DNA from: Tardiphaga sp.
GTDB taxonomy: Bacteria; Pseudomonadota; Alphaproteobacteria; Rhizobiales; Xanthobacteraceae
Length of the DNA stretch: 64,000 nt
NCBI GenBank assembly: GCA_030147505.1
Contig: JASBVG010000029.1
Location: 1-64,000, forward strand
Reading direction: 5' to 3'
The stretch's first letter is position 1, and each line of letters starts with the position of its first letter. The notes beneath the pieces were generated by a model that saw nothing but the letters and a program-made list of their open reading frames with translations, did not search any database and was not told the DNA's origin. This document shows positions 38,792 to 47,728 of this stretch, in pieces. A program made the position numbers and the translations under genes.

Positions 38792-39775
38792 TCAATGCTC
38801 CGGCCGTGTCCGCTCGATCAATTCCGCTGCGCCCTTGTCGAGCAGCTCCAGCCCCACCGCGCGGCCGAGTTCGCGCGGCCGATCGGCCGGCCCCATGCGC
38901 GTCACCTCGATGAAGCGCTCACCGGTCTCATCCAGCACTGAGGCCGTCAGGCACATCTCACCGCCACTGATCACTGCATAGCCGGCGATCGGCGAATTGC
39001 AGTGACCGTTGAGCACCCACAGCACCTCACGCTCGGCGTCGCAAGCCAGGTGCGCGGCGGGATCATCGATGAGCGACAGGTAGCGCCGCGTCCCCCAGTC
39101 ATTCGCCGCGCATTCGACCGCGACGATGCCCTGCCCAGCGGCCGGCAACATCTCCTGCGGCGAGAAATCGCGCACGATGCGATCCGCAAGACCGACGCGC
39201 TCAAGGCCTGAGCGCGCCATGATCAGCGCATCGGCGGGACCGACCTCGCCACCGCCGGGCAAACGCTGCATCTCGCCGTTGTCCAGCTTTCTCACGCGCG
39301 TGTCGGCGGCGCCGCGGAAATGAATGACTTCGATCTCGGGAAACAGCCGGCGCAAATAGGCGGCGCGGCGGACGGCATTGGTGCCGATTTTGAAGCCCTT
39401 GCCACGCGCGCGCGTGATTTCATCAAGGGTCAGGCCGGGGCGCAGGACAAGCGAATCGGTCGGCGGATCACGCACCAGGGTCGCACCAATGACCAGGCCC
39501 GGCGTATCCTCGTTACCCGGCATGTCCTTCAGCGAATGCATCGCGGCGTGCAGCGTCCCTGCACGCACCGCATCGCGGATTTCGCCGACGAATGCGCCAC
39601 CCTTGCCGCCATGGCGCAGCAGATTGCTGGTCTGGTCGCGGTCGCCGACAGGATCGAATTTGACGATCTCGACCGCCAGGTCCGGCGCCGCCACATTCAG
39701 GCGACGCGCGATCTCTTCGGTCTGCGCCAGCGCCATCGTGCTTTTGCGCGTGCCGATGCGCATCTGATCCGTCAC
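38792..39775 (-). CDS. hemC: Hydroxymethylbilane synthase (divergent HemC)
   Basis: Condenses four porphobilinogen units to hydroxymethylbilane in haem synthesis. The 327-residue product has RIGTRKS, GGKGAFVGEI, HSLKDMP with the catalytic Asp, RGAADTRVRKLDNGE and the cofactor-binding Cys259 in NGHCNSPIAGY. Several family motifs deviate: FRGAADTR for LRGNVDTR, and GHCNSPI for GGCxxPI. It could be the main HemC or a paralogue. I chose GTG 39775 (GGAG eight bases upstream), not the long frame to 40162. Confidence 0.82.
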   Translation of the reverse strand: MTDQMRIGTRKSTMALAQTEEIARRLNVAAPDLAVEIVKFDPVGDRDQTSNLLRHGGKGGAFVGEIRDAVRAGTLHAAMHSLKDMPGNEDTPGLVIGATLVRDPPTDSLVLRPGLTLDEITRARGKGFKIGTNAVRRAAYLRRLFPEIEVIHFRGAADTRVRKLDNGEMQRLPGGGEVGPADALIMARSGLERVGLADRIVRDFSPQEMLPAAGQGIVAVECAANDWGTRRYLSLIDDPAAHLACDAEREVLWVLNGHCNSPIAGYAVISGGEMCLTASVLDETGERFIEVTRMGPADRPRELGRAVGLELLDKGAAELIERTRPEH

Positions 39776-39891
39776 GTCCCACGCTCCATCGCGCCATCCA
39801 GTGCGGACAGCCTGACCATTCGGTACGAATGATCGCATGGCGCGGACAATAGAACCAGCGCAAGCAAATTTGCAATGCGCTGGCTCAATGC

Positions 39892-41373
39892 TCAGTGGCC
39901 GGCGGCCACCGCACTGCGCTTCGGCACCACCAGATTGACGAGCACGGCGACCGCGATATTCGCGACCAGCGCAATAAGGCCGACATAGACTGTCGCCTGG
40001 AAGCTGCCGATCGAGAGCAGATGCAGTGGCTTCAAACCATCCATCCAGGTCAGATACGTGCCGCCGAACAGACCGACAACCCATCCGGCCAGCAGTGCCG
40101 GCGCCGTGAACCAGCCGGTAAAGAGACCGAAGATCAGCGCCGGCAGCGTCTGCAGGATCCACAGGCCGCCGAGCAGCTGCAGATCCAGCGCGAACTGGGT
40201 CGGCAGATAGATGATCGCCAGCAACGCGCCCACCTTGACCGCCAGCGAAGCGAGCTTCGCCACCGTGGCTTCGCCGGCCGTGTCGATCTGCGGATTGACA
40301 TAGGCCTTCCAGAAATTGCGCGTGAACAGGTTGGCTGCACCGATGCTCATCACCGCCGCCGGCACCAGCGCGCCGATCGCGATCGCCGCGAAGGCGAAGC
40401 CGGCGAACCAGCTCGGAAACAGCGTCTGGAACAGCGCCGGCACCACGTCATTGTTGCTGGCCAGCTTGAGATGTGCCGCATGACCCATGTAGCCGAGCAG
40501 AGCGAGCAGGCCGAGCATCAGCGTATAGGCTGGGAGGAGCACGGCATTCTTGCGGATCGTCGTCGCGCTCTTGCTGGCGAAGATACCGGTCAGCGTGTGC
40601 GGATACATGAAGGCGGCAAGCGCCGAGCCGAGCGCCAGGGTCGCATAGGCGAAATACTGGTTCGCCCCCAGCAGAATGCTGCCGCTGCCCTTGGCCTTGA
40701 ACGCTTCATCCGCCGCATTGAACACATTGGCGTAGCCGCCGAGCTTGCCCGGAATCACCGAAATCGCCGCAATGACCGCGATGTAGATCATGATGTCCTT
40801 GACGAAGGCGATCAGCGCCGGCGCACGCAGGCCCGACGAATAAGTGTAAAGCGCGAGCACCACGAAGGCCGCGATCAACGGCATCTCGCCTTCGAAGCCG
40901 AGCGCCTTCACTGCAGCGGCCATGCCGATCAGTTGCAGCGCGATGTAAGGCATGGTCGCGACAACGCCGGTGATGGCCACCGCGGCTTCCAGCGTGCGCG
41001 ACGCGTAGCGGCCGTGAACGATGTCGGCAGCGGTGACGTAGCCGTTGTCTTTCGCCACCTGCCACAGCTTCGGCATCACCATGAAAACGAAGGGATAGAC
41101 GATGATCGTGTAAGGCAGTGCAAAGAAACCGTAAGCGCCGACCGAATAGACCAGCGCCGGCACAGCGATCACCGTATAGGCGGTGTAGAAATCGCCGCCG
41201 ACCAGAAACCACGTGATCCAGGTGCCGAACTGGCGTCCGCCAAGGCCCCATTCGTCGAGGCTTGCCAGCGTCTTCGGACGTTTCCAGTGCGAGGCGACAA
41301 ACCCCATGACCGTGACCAAGGCGAAGAAGAACAGAAAGACGGCAAGCGCCGGAACGTCGAGATCAGTCTTCAT
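39892..41373 (-). CDS. Sodium:solute symporter (MctP-like)
   Basis: A 493-residue transporter with about 13 hydrophobic segments. GLGGRQFGTWITWFLVGGDFYTAYT at the start of the core and YVTAADIVHGRYASRTLEAAVA are typical of the SSS family. Best comparison is rhizobial MctP, a monocarboxylate (lactate, pyruvate, alanine) permease. It overlaps the upstream DUF3311 gene by 11 bases, the usual pairing. Confidence 0.88.
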   Translation of the reverse strand: MKTDLDVPALAVFLFFFALVTVMGFVASHWKRPKTLASLDEWGLGGRQFGTWITWFLVGGDFYTAYTVIAVPALVYSVGAYGFFALPYTIIVYPFVFMVMPKLWQVAKDNGYVTAADIVHGRYASRTLEAAVAITGVVATMPYIALQLIGMAAAVKALGFEGEMPLIAAFVVLALYTYSSGLRAPALIAFVKDIMIYIAVIAAISVIPGKLGGYANVFNAADEAFKAKGSGSILLGANQYFAYATLALGSALAAFMYPHTLTGIFASKSATTIRKNAVLLPAYTLMLGLLALLGYMGHAAHLKLASNNDVVPALFQTLFPSWFAGFAFAAIAIGALVPAAVMSIGAANLFTRNFWKAYVNPQIDTAGEATVAKLASLAVKVGALLAIIYLPTQFALDLQLLGGLWILQTLPALIFGLFTGWFTAPALLAGWVVGLFGGTYLTWMDGLKPLHLLSIGSFQATVYVGLIALVANIAVAVLVNLVVPKRSAVAAGH

Positions 41374-41548
41374 TGGGATAGGTCCGGTAAGCGAGCCACG
41401 TCAGGAAAGCGGTCACCGGCACCCAGGCAAGCTGATACCAGTAGAAGAAGGGGAAACCGAACAGCACGGGGTCGTGGAAATTGTAGAACGGGACCCAAAG
41501 CAGTCCGACAAAGGGAATCAGCAACAGCCACAAATGATGGCGGCCCAT
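41363..41548 (-). CDS. DUF3311 small membrane protein, symporter partner
   Basis: A 61-residue protein with two hydrophobic helices (LWLLLIPFVGLLWVPFY and YWYQLAWVPVTAFLTWLAY). DUF3311 genes lie directly upstream of SSS-family symporter genes in many bacteria, as here with an 11-bp overlap, and the product is thought to act with the symporter. Direct proof of that role is not known to me. Confidence 0.87.
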   Translation of the reverse strand: MGRHHLWLLLIPFVGLLWVPFYNFHDPVLFGFPFFYWYQLAWVPVTAFLTWLAYRTYPNED

Positions 41549-41720
41549 GGCGGTGCTCCTCTCGAAACCTGGCGGCGCCGAATGCCACGATTATTTTACG
41601 GCGCAGAATTTTTGCGGTTTAGGAGTGCAGCCATGGCGTGTAAACACAACTTCGCCGCAGAGCTGCCATTCGCGTGGCGAGCGGATCGGTCAGGAACTTT
41701 TGCGTGATCAACCAGCGACG

Positions 41721-41753
41721 AAAAAGCCCACCGCAGGATGATGCGATGGGCTT
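41721..41753 (-). terminator. Rho-independent terminator of the OYE gene
   Basis: On the minus strand AAGCCCA pairs with TGGGCTT (plus 41724-41730 and 41747-41753) with additional CGC pairing inside, followed by TTT. It lies 36 nt past the stop of the flavin oxidoreductase gene. Confidence 0.7.
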
Positions 41754-41788
41754 CCAATCTGTAAAATCGCTGGATGACAGTCAGGCGA

Positions 41789-42901
41789 TCAGCGGGCGCC
41801 GAATGTGATGTCACCGAACAGCGCCTTCTGAGACGAAGGTTGCGAACGCCAGTATTGCTGCGGCGCCTGCACCTGGCCACCAAGCTCGGCCGCCGCGTGC
41901 CACGGCCAGCGCGGATTGTAGAGCATGCCACGCGCGATCGCGATGAAGTCGGCCTTTCCTGCCTCGAGGATGTCTTCGGCCTGCTGTGTCTCGGTAATCA
42001 GTCCGACCGCCATGGTTGGCAGTCCCGTCGCCTGTTTGACCGCATCGGCGAACGGCACCTGATACCCCGGCCCGATTGCGATCTTCTGCTGCGGCGACAC
42101 CCCGCCAGACGAGACGTCAATCCAGTCCACCCCGCGCTTCTTCAACTCTTGGGCAAAGGCGATGGTCTGTTCGACATCCCAGCCGCCCTCGATCCAGTCC
42201 GACGCCGAGACGCGCACGCCGACCGGCTTGTGTGCCGGAAATACCGCGCGCACCGCGTCGAACACTTCGAGCGGGAAGCGCATGCGGTTCTCAAGCGATC
42301 CGCCATATTCGTCGGTCCGCTGGTTGGAGATCGGCGACAGGAACTCATGCAGCAGATAGCCGTGCGCCCCATGTATCTCGAGCGCATCGATGCCGAGGCG
42401 ATCGGCGCGCTTGGCCGTCGCCACGAAGGCATCGCGGATGCGCTGCAGGCCGGCGGCATCAATCTCCTTCGGTGGCAATTCGCCGGGCTTGGTCGGGATT
42501 GCCGATGGTGCTTCGGCGACCCAACCGCCCTTGTCGAGCGGCACCTGCTGGCCACCCTCCCATGGCGCATGGCTCGATGCCTTGCGGCCGGCGTGAGCGA
42601 CCTGCATGGCGACCGCGATCTTGGAATGTTTGCGAATCGCCGCCAGAACTGGCTTCAGAGCGGCTTCGGTGGCATCGTCATAGAGACCGAGATCGCCGGG
42701 CGTGATGCGCCCGATAGCTTCGACCGCAGTGGCCTCGATGACCAGCATGCCGGCGCCGGACAGCGCCATATTGCCAAGATGAATCATATGCCAGTCGGTG
42801 GCCCGGCCTTCTTCCGCCGAATACTGGCACATAGGCGCGATGACGATACGGTTGGACAAAGTGAGGTCGCGCAGCTTGGCGGGAGAGAAAAGTTTGCTCA
42901 T
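41789..42901 (-). CDS. NADH:flavin oxidoreductase / Old Yellow Enzyme (YqjM class)
   Basis: A 370-residue FMN-dependent TIM-barrel ene-reductase. IAPMCQYSAEEG contains the redox-active Cys typical of the thermophilic-like YqjM subgroup; ALEIHGAHGYLLHEFLSPIS with NQRTDEYGGSLENRMRFPLE is the family signature including the substrate-binding histidines. It reduces activated C=C bonds with NADPH; natural substrate unknown. The start is the ATG at 42901 (MSKLFSPAKL). Confidence 0.93.
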   Translation of the reverse strand: MSKLFSPAKLRDLTLSNRIVIAPMCQYSAEEGRATDWHMIHLGNMALSGAGMLVIEATAVEAIGRITPGDLGLYDDATEAALKPVLAAIRKHSKIAVAMQVAHAGRKASSHAPWEGGQQVPLDKGGWVAEAPSAIPTKPGELPPKEIDAAGLQRIRDAFVATAKRADRLGIDALEIHGAHGYLLHEFLSPISNQRTDEYGGSLENRMRFPLEVFDAVRAVFPAHKPVGVRVSASDWIEGGWDVEQTIAFAQELKKRGVDWIDVSSGGVSPQQKIAIGPGYQVPFADAVKQATGLPTMAVGLITETQQAEDILEAGKADFIAIARGMLYNPRWPWHAAAELGGQVQAPQQYWRSQPSSQKALFGDITFGAR

Positions 42902-43052
42902 GAGGGTCCCGAGGCAGAAGGGGAGTGAAGGCCGACGCCGCGTCGGCTCGCCCTTCGAGATTGGTGCAGCGTGCGGAAAAGGCAAGATGGCACAGCCCCA
43001 TCGAGCGCATCCTGTTCAAAATGCATCGGACCCATGCGCATGAACGTGCCGC

Positions 43053-43084
43053 AAAGAAAAGGCGCCCCGGTCTCCGGAGCGCCT
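43053..43084 (-). terminator. Rho-independent terminator of the Gly/Arg-rich protein gene
   Basis: On the minus strand AGGCGCTCCGG-aga-CCGGGGCGCCT is followed by TTTCTTT. It lies 42 nt after the stop codon at 43126. Confidence 0.75.
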
Positions 43085-43125
43085 CCAATCTTGATGTCGT
43101 CGCCGTATCGGAAGACGGTCCTCGA

Positions 43126-43440
43126 TCAATACGGGCAAACCACCCGACCCCAGCGGCGGCTGAAATAGCAGCCCGGAGCGACGAAGCGCGGACCGCCATA
43201 GAAGCCATAGCCACGACCGCGATAGAAACCGCCGCCGCGACCCCAGCCGCGGCCGCCACCACGGCCCCAACCGCGCCCGCCGCCACGGCCGCGACCGCGT
43301 TGCGCATGCGCGGCAGTGCTGCCAGCGGTCAACATGATGGTGGAAGCACCGATCAGACCGACACAATAAACAGAGACAAGCGCGGCGGCTGCGAGACAGC
43401 GGGTCAAGAGGTTGCGGCGCCTGGAGGTCGTTTGAGCCAT
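43126..43440 (-). CDS. Exported Gly/Arg-rich repeat protein
   Basis: A 104-residue protein with a long signal peptide (Arg-rich n-region, hydrophobic core about residues 16-40, cleavage near AHAQ|RG at 46). The mature ~58 residues consist of RGRGGG / RGWGRGGG repeats and then a Tyr/Phe-rich C-terminus with two cysteines (PGCYFS, VVCPY). Similar exported proteins are common in Bradyrhizobium and have no known function. Periplasmic or surface location is inferred. Confidence 0.75.
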   Translation of the reverse strand: MAQTTSRRRNLLTRCLAAAALVSVYCVGLIGASTIMLTAGSTAAHAQRGRGRGGGRGWGRGGGRGWGRGGGFYRGRGYGFYGGPRFVAPGCYFSRRWGRVVCPY

Positions 43441-43802
43441 TCTTGGAATCTCCCATTCTGCAGAAGCACGGCTTTAGAATGCTTCCGATATCGAATTGTT
43501 CAACAGAGTTATTCGGCGAGCAATTCCAGTTCACGCATGCCGATGTACAGATTCTGAAACCAGACCAGCAATATGGCGTTCGCATGGCGCGCATGCAGGA
43601 TGGATAAGAGAATAGGATCAAGCGCGAAGGCCGGTCAAGTTGACGGAGACGCGGCGCCTGCGAACAAACACGCACGTCAGCGATTTACACTTGTCCTCAT
43701 TCATCTTCCCTTCATAGTGCCCTGCATTATCCTCCCCGGCTCGGCTCGCAACTGCGAGATGATCCCCACCCGCCGACCTCCTGAACGCAACAAGTGAGCC
43801 GC
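43441..43802. other. Intergenic region, 362 bp
   Basis: Divergent promoter region between the exported repeat protein and the carbamoyltransferase. GC is lower than in the flanking genes. I see no credible gene or RNA. A 12-codon open frame (ATG 43760, stop at 43796-43798) ends seconds before the carbamoyltransferase start and could be a leader peptide, but nothing else supports it. Confidence 0.5.
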
Positions 43803-45608
43803 ATGGCCAAGCCCCGCTACATTCTCGGTCTCAACACCTATGATCACGACGTCAGCGCCTGCCTGCTGCGTGATGGCGAGATCGCCTATGCAATCGAGAA
43901 GGAGCGCATCACCCGCGAAAAGCACGCGACGGGCTTTTATCAGGAAGTGATCGAATACTGCCTGCAGGCCGAAGGCATCAGCCTGAACGATGTCGAGCTC
44001 GTGGTCAGCAATTGCTACATCCTGCCGGTCCCGGAAATGGAAGACCGGCTGGTCTATCAGGACATGCCGGGCTTTTTGCCCGAATATGAACGGCAGGATG
44101 CCCGCCGCCATCCGCTGTTCCGGGCGCGCAACGGCAAGGTTGTCGCCATCTCGCATCATCTTTCACATGCCTATAGCGCTTTTGCGGTCTCGCCTTTCGA
44201 GGAAGGTGCCATCATGATCGTCGACGGCGTCGGCAGCTACCGCTCCGACGTGATGGAGAGCTATCCGGCGGAAGATGATAGCGGCTCGCCGCTCGCCCGC
44301 GAATCGGAAAGCTACTACACGTTCAAGGGCACCCAGCTGGACTGCATCAAGAAAGTCTGGATGGAGCCGGATCGTGGCTTTCTCAGCGACGAATTCACCA
44401 ACATGCCCGGCCTCGGCGCGCTCTACAGCCGCGCCTCGACCTATGTGTTTGGAGACTGGAACAAATGCGGCGAGCTGATGGGCCTGGCTCCGTACGGCCG
44501 CCGCGAGCAATTTCCCTCGCTGATGTCGATCGAAGACAACAAGCTGATGGTGCCACGCTGGTCGGCAGAGTTCAACCAGCCTTATATCGCAGATAGCGAA
44601 GGCAAGTGGGAAACGAGCCCGTCGATGAAACACTGGGAAGATCTCGCCTGGCGCGTTCAGGACGACACAGAAAAAGTACTGCTCGCCCGTGCGCGCTGGC
44701 TGCGCGAAACCACCGGCGCGAAAAATCTCTGCATCGCCGGCGGCGTTGCATTGAACTGCGTCGCCAATGGCCGCATGGCGCGCGAAGCGGGTTTCGACAA
44801 TATCTGGATCCAACCTGCAGCGGGTGACAACGGCATCGCGATCGGCTGCGCCTATTACGGCTTGCATGAAGTGCAGAAGCAGCCGCGCGGCTATGTGATG
44901 AAGCACTCCTACACCGGCCGCAATTACGACGACCGCGAGGTGGAGGCAGCGACACAGCGCACGCTGGTGAAAGCACAGACCAGCACCGTCCAGAGCGACA
45001 ATATCTGTCGCGACACGGCGAAACTGCTCACCGATCAGAAGGTCATCGGCTGGTTTCAGGGCCGCTCGGAATATGGTCCGCGAGCCCTCGGCAATCGCAG
45101 CATTATCGCGGATCCGCGCCGAGCCGAGATGAAGGACATTCTGAATTCCCGCGTGAAGCACCGGCAGCCGTTTCGGCCCTTTGCACCGCTCGTGCTCGCG
45201 GAACGCTGCAAGGAGATATTCGAGGGCAATGAGGATTCGCCGTTCATGCTGATCGCCAAGCCGGTACGGCCGGAATGGCGCGACCGCATACCCGCCATCG
45301 TTCATGTGGACGGCACCGCGCGCGTGCAGACGGTGACCGAGGATACCAACCCGATCCTGTACCGCCTGCTCAAGGAATTCGAAGCGCTCACCGGCGTGCC
45401 GGTGCTGCTCAACACCTCATTCAACGTGAAGGGCGAGCCGATCGTGGAGACGCCGCGCGATGCGATGGCGTGTTTCATCAACACGGGAATCGATCATTTG
45501 ATCCTGCATGACCGGATCGTGTCGAAAACAGCAGCCCATCGCGTCGTGGCGCCGCTGGTGCGAACCTATATGGACGTGGCCGGGCTGGTAATGTCGAATG
45601 TGAGGTAG
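43803..45608 (+). CDS. NodU/CmcH-family O-carbamoyltransferase
   Basis: A 601-residue carbamoyltransferase that would move a carbamoyl group from carbamoyl phosphate (via carbamoyl-AMP) to a hydroxyl. The Kae1-like ASKHA part shows LGLNTYDHDVSACLL, the metal-binding SHHLSHAYSAF, DGVGSYRSD and AGGVALNCVANG; the C-terminal domain begins WFQGRSEYGPRALGNRSI. Relatives act on Nod factors (NodU), antibiotics (TobZ) or surface glycans. No nodulation or glycan genes are adjacent, so the acceptor is unknown. The ATG at 43803 is preferred over a GTG three codons upstream. Confidence 0.9.
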   Translation: MAKPRYILGLNTYDHDVSACLLRDGEIAYAIEKERITREKHATGFYQEVIEYCLQAEGISLNDVELVVSNCYILPVPEMEDRLVYQDMPGFLPEYERQDARRHPLFRARNGKVVAISHHLSHAYSAFAVSPFEEGAIMIVDGVGSYRSDVMESYPAEDDSGSPLARESESYYTFKGTQLDCIKKVWMEPDRGFLSDEFTNMPGLGALYSRASTYVFGDWNKCGELMGLAPYGRREQFPSLMSIEDNKLMVPRWSAEFNQPYIADSEGKWETSPSMKHWEDLAWRVQDDTEKVLLARARWLRETTGAKNLCIAGGVALNCVANGRMAREAGFDNIWIQPAAGDNGIAIGCAYYGLHEVQKQPRGYVMKHSYTGRNYDDREVEAATQRTLVKAQTSTVQSDNICRDTAKLLTDQKVIGWFQGRSEYGPRALGNRSIIADPRRAEMKDILNSRVKHRQPFRPFAPLVLAERCKEIFEGNEDSPFMLIAKPVRPEWRDRIPAIVHVDGTARVQTVTEDTNPILYRLLKEFEALTGVPVLLNTSFNVKGEPIVETPRDAMACFINTGIDHLILHDRIVSKTAAHRVVAPLVRTYMDVAGLVMSNVR

Positions 45609-45651
45609 CTCGCCCCACGCGCGGCGGCGCCGACGACTGATGTATAAAAGA

Positions 45652-45679
45652 AAGGGCCGACGCTTGAGCGTCGGCCCTT
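45652..45679. terminator. Bidirectional terminator
   Basis: AAGGGCCGACGCT (45652-45664) and AGCGTCGGCCCTT (45667-45679) are exact inverted repeats with a two-base loop, between the convergent carbamoyltransferase and chemoreceptor genes. Confidence 0.85.
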
Positions 45680-45693
45680 GATCACGATTTTGA

Positions 45694-47697
45694 TCAGGCT
45701 GCGCGGACCGTATCGAGGAAGCGGCCGACCTGCTGCTTCAAACGACCACTTTCAGATGACAGTGATCGTGCGGCCGACAGCACCTGCGAGGATGCGGTTC
45801 CCGTCTCGCTGGCGCCACGCTGGACATCGACGATGTTCGACGAAACTTCGCGCGTGCCATGGGCGGCCTGCTGGACATTGCGAGCAATCTCCTGCGTTGC
45901 GGCGCCCTGCTGCTCGACGGCCGAGGCGATGGTTGAGGCGATCTCCGACATCTGGCCGATAGTGGTTCCGATCTCCTCGATCGCCGATACTGATTCGTCG
46001 GTTGCCGTCTGGATGCTGGCGATCTGCGCGCTGATCTCGCCCGTGGCCTTGGCGGTCTGCTCGGCCAGCGCCTTTACCTCGGATGCGACGACGGCAAAGC
46101 CACGGCCGGCATCGCCCGCACGGGCCGCCTCGATGGTGGCGTTGAGCGCCAGCAAATTGGTCTGGCCCGCGATCGTATTGATCAGCTCGACCACCGCCCC
46201 GATCCGGCCAGCCGCGCGCGACAACTCGCCGACACGGTCGTTGGTCTTCTGCGCCTGATCCACCGCTGCATTGGCGATCCGGGCGGATTCCTGTACCTGG
46301 CGGCTGATCTCGTTGATCGAAGAGCTCATTTCCTCAGTCGACGACGCAACCGACTGCACATTGGTCGAAGCCTCCTCGGAGGCAGCAGCGACCATGGTGG
46401 TGAGTTCCTGCGAGCGTTCGGCCGTCGAGGTCAACATGCCCGCCGAGCCTTCAAGCTCGCTGGACGCGGAGGATACGGCTTCGACAATCTCGCCAACGGC
46501 AGATTCGAAATCATCGGCAAGGCGGATCATGTCGCGACGCCGCTGCAACGCAGCCTGCTGGTCCTGGGTCAGCTTGGCCTCGGCCTCGACACGAGCCTTC
46601 TCCTCGGCCTTGATCTTGAAGCCTTCGACCGCACGAGCCATATCGCCGACCTCGTCCTTGCGGTTCAGGCCGGGCAACACCACGCTGAAATCGCCGTCCG
46701 CAAGACGCTTCATGCCGGCGGTGAGGCCCGACAGCGGGCCGATGATGCCACGCGCAATGAGGAAAGCGATGACCAGACCGAGCACGGTAGAGGCGGTTGC
46801 GACAACCGCCTGCAATGTCGTGGTGTTCGAAATCTGGTCATTGGTCGCTGCGACTGTCCGCGACTGCGCCTCCTGGATCCCGGTCTTCACGGCTTCGACC
46901 CTGACGATCGCATTGACGATCAGGGGACTGATCGACTTGTTGAAGATCGCGTCCGAGGCCTGCATGCTGGCAGCAGCCTTTTCGAACAAGGACGCATAGC
47001 TCTTCAGATTGGTGCGGATGGTGCCGAAAAGAGCGCTGAGCGTCGGTGGCATCTGCATCTTTTCCATCTCGCCGATCTGCTGCTCGGCGATGCGAACCTG
47101 ATCCTTGAAGGTTTCGATGTGTTTCTCGTCGCGGCTGGAGAAGAACCGCCAGTTGACGATCTGCACCATCAGTGTGTCAGCTTCGAGCTTGGTCGATCCT
47201 TGACCGTACATTGTGTTTCGGGTGCTGATCGTGAGCTTGCGCAAACTGGACGACAGCTTGTCGCCGGCTTCCTGCAGCACTTCGCGCCCGGCAACCACTT
47301 GCTTGATGGCATCTCCCAGCGCCTGCCGCTGTTTCGTCACTTCGGCGACATCCTTCGCGATAGATTGATAAGCGGTGCGACGCTCTTCCGAGCGGCTCGC
47401 CTTCATCACTGCATCGACGCCTGTCGCCAGACTGACCAGGCGCTTGTCCGCATCGGCAATCGACGCTTCATCCTGATCGAAGGAATAGCGCAGGATGGCG
47501 CCGCGCACGGCCTGCAGCTCCGATGCCACTTCGGCAGCGCGGATGGTATTGTTCGACAGCTGGGTCATGGAGCCGACCCGCGTCCCCACTTCTGTCATCT
47601 GCCACACAGCAAAGCCAGAACTCGCCAGCCCGAACAGGACCAGAGCGCCGAAACCGCCATAGAGACGGCCGCGGATGCGAAGATTGAGCAGTGACAT
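45694..47697 (-). CDS. Methyl-accepting chemotaxis protein 1
   Basis: A 667-residue chemoreceptor. TM1 is about residues 10-32, a helical periplasmic domain follows to about 300, TM2 ([20 protein letters not shown]) near 305-325, then HAMP and the signalling hairpin with tip [20 protein letters not shown]. There is no CheR-docking pentapeptide; the protein ends [11 protein letters not shown] at 47697 has AAGGA at nine bases. Its signalling half is about 85% identical to the next receptor upstream, whereas the sensor halves differ. Ligand unknown. Confidence 0.93.
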   Translation of the reverse strand: MSLLNLRIRGRLYGGFGALVLFGLASSGFAVWQMTEVGTRVGSMTQLSNNTIRAAEVASELQAVRGAILRYSFDQDEASIADADKRLVSLATGVDAVMKASRSEERRTAYQSIAKDVAEVTKQRQALGDAIKQVVAGREVLQEAGDKLSSSLRKLTISTRNTMYGQGSTKLEADTLMVQIVNWRFFSSRDEKHIETFKDQVRIAEQQIGEMEKMQMPPTLSALFGTIRTNLKSYASLFEKAAASMQASDAIFNKSISPLIVNAIVRVEAVKTGIQEAQSRTVAATNDQISNTTTLQAVVATASTVLGLVIAFLIARGIIGPLSGLTAGMKRLADGDFSVVLPGLNRKDEVGDMARAVEGFKIKAEEKARVEAEAKLTQDQQAALQRRRDMIRLADDFESAVGEIVEAVSSASSELEGSAGMLTSTAERSQELTTMVAAASEEASTNVQSVASSTEEMSSSINEISRQVQESARIANAAVDQAQKTNDRVGELSRAAGRIGAVVELINTIAGQTNLLALNATIEAARAGDAGRGFAVVASEVKALAEQTAKATGEISAQIASIQTATDESVSAIEEIGTTIGQMSEIASTIASAVEQQGAATQEIARNVQQAAHGTREVSSNIVDVQRGASETGTASSQVLSAARSLSSESGRLKQQVGRFLDTVRAA

Positions 47698-47728
47698 TGC
47701 TGGCATTCCTTACTGGATCGACGACACG

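Noticed and set aside
38792-40162. HemC with a 130-residue N-terminal extension
   Set aside because: The extension is Arg/Gly-rich non-homologous sequence running into the neighbouring gene; the GTG at 39775 has a good ribosome binding site and gives the normal length.
39895-41622. 575-codon plus-strand frame opposite the symporter
   Set aside because: Antisense shadow with Arg/His/Gln-rich composition; the sense strand encodes a symporter with its usual DUF3311 partner.
43480-43620. Minus-strand coding remnant in the 43.4-43.8 kb gap
   Set aside because: A frame of about 40 codons with plausible amino-acid composition exists but has no start codon, no ribosome binding site and no family I recognise.
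43803-45608. Part of a nodulation gene cluster
   Set aside because: The carbamoyltransferase resembles NodU, but no nodABC, nod box, nodI/J or other symbiosis gene is in the window.
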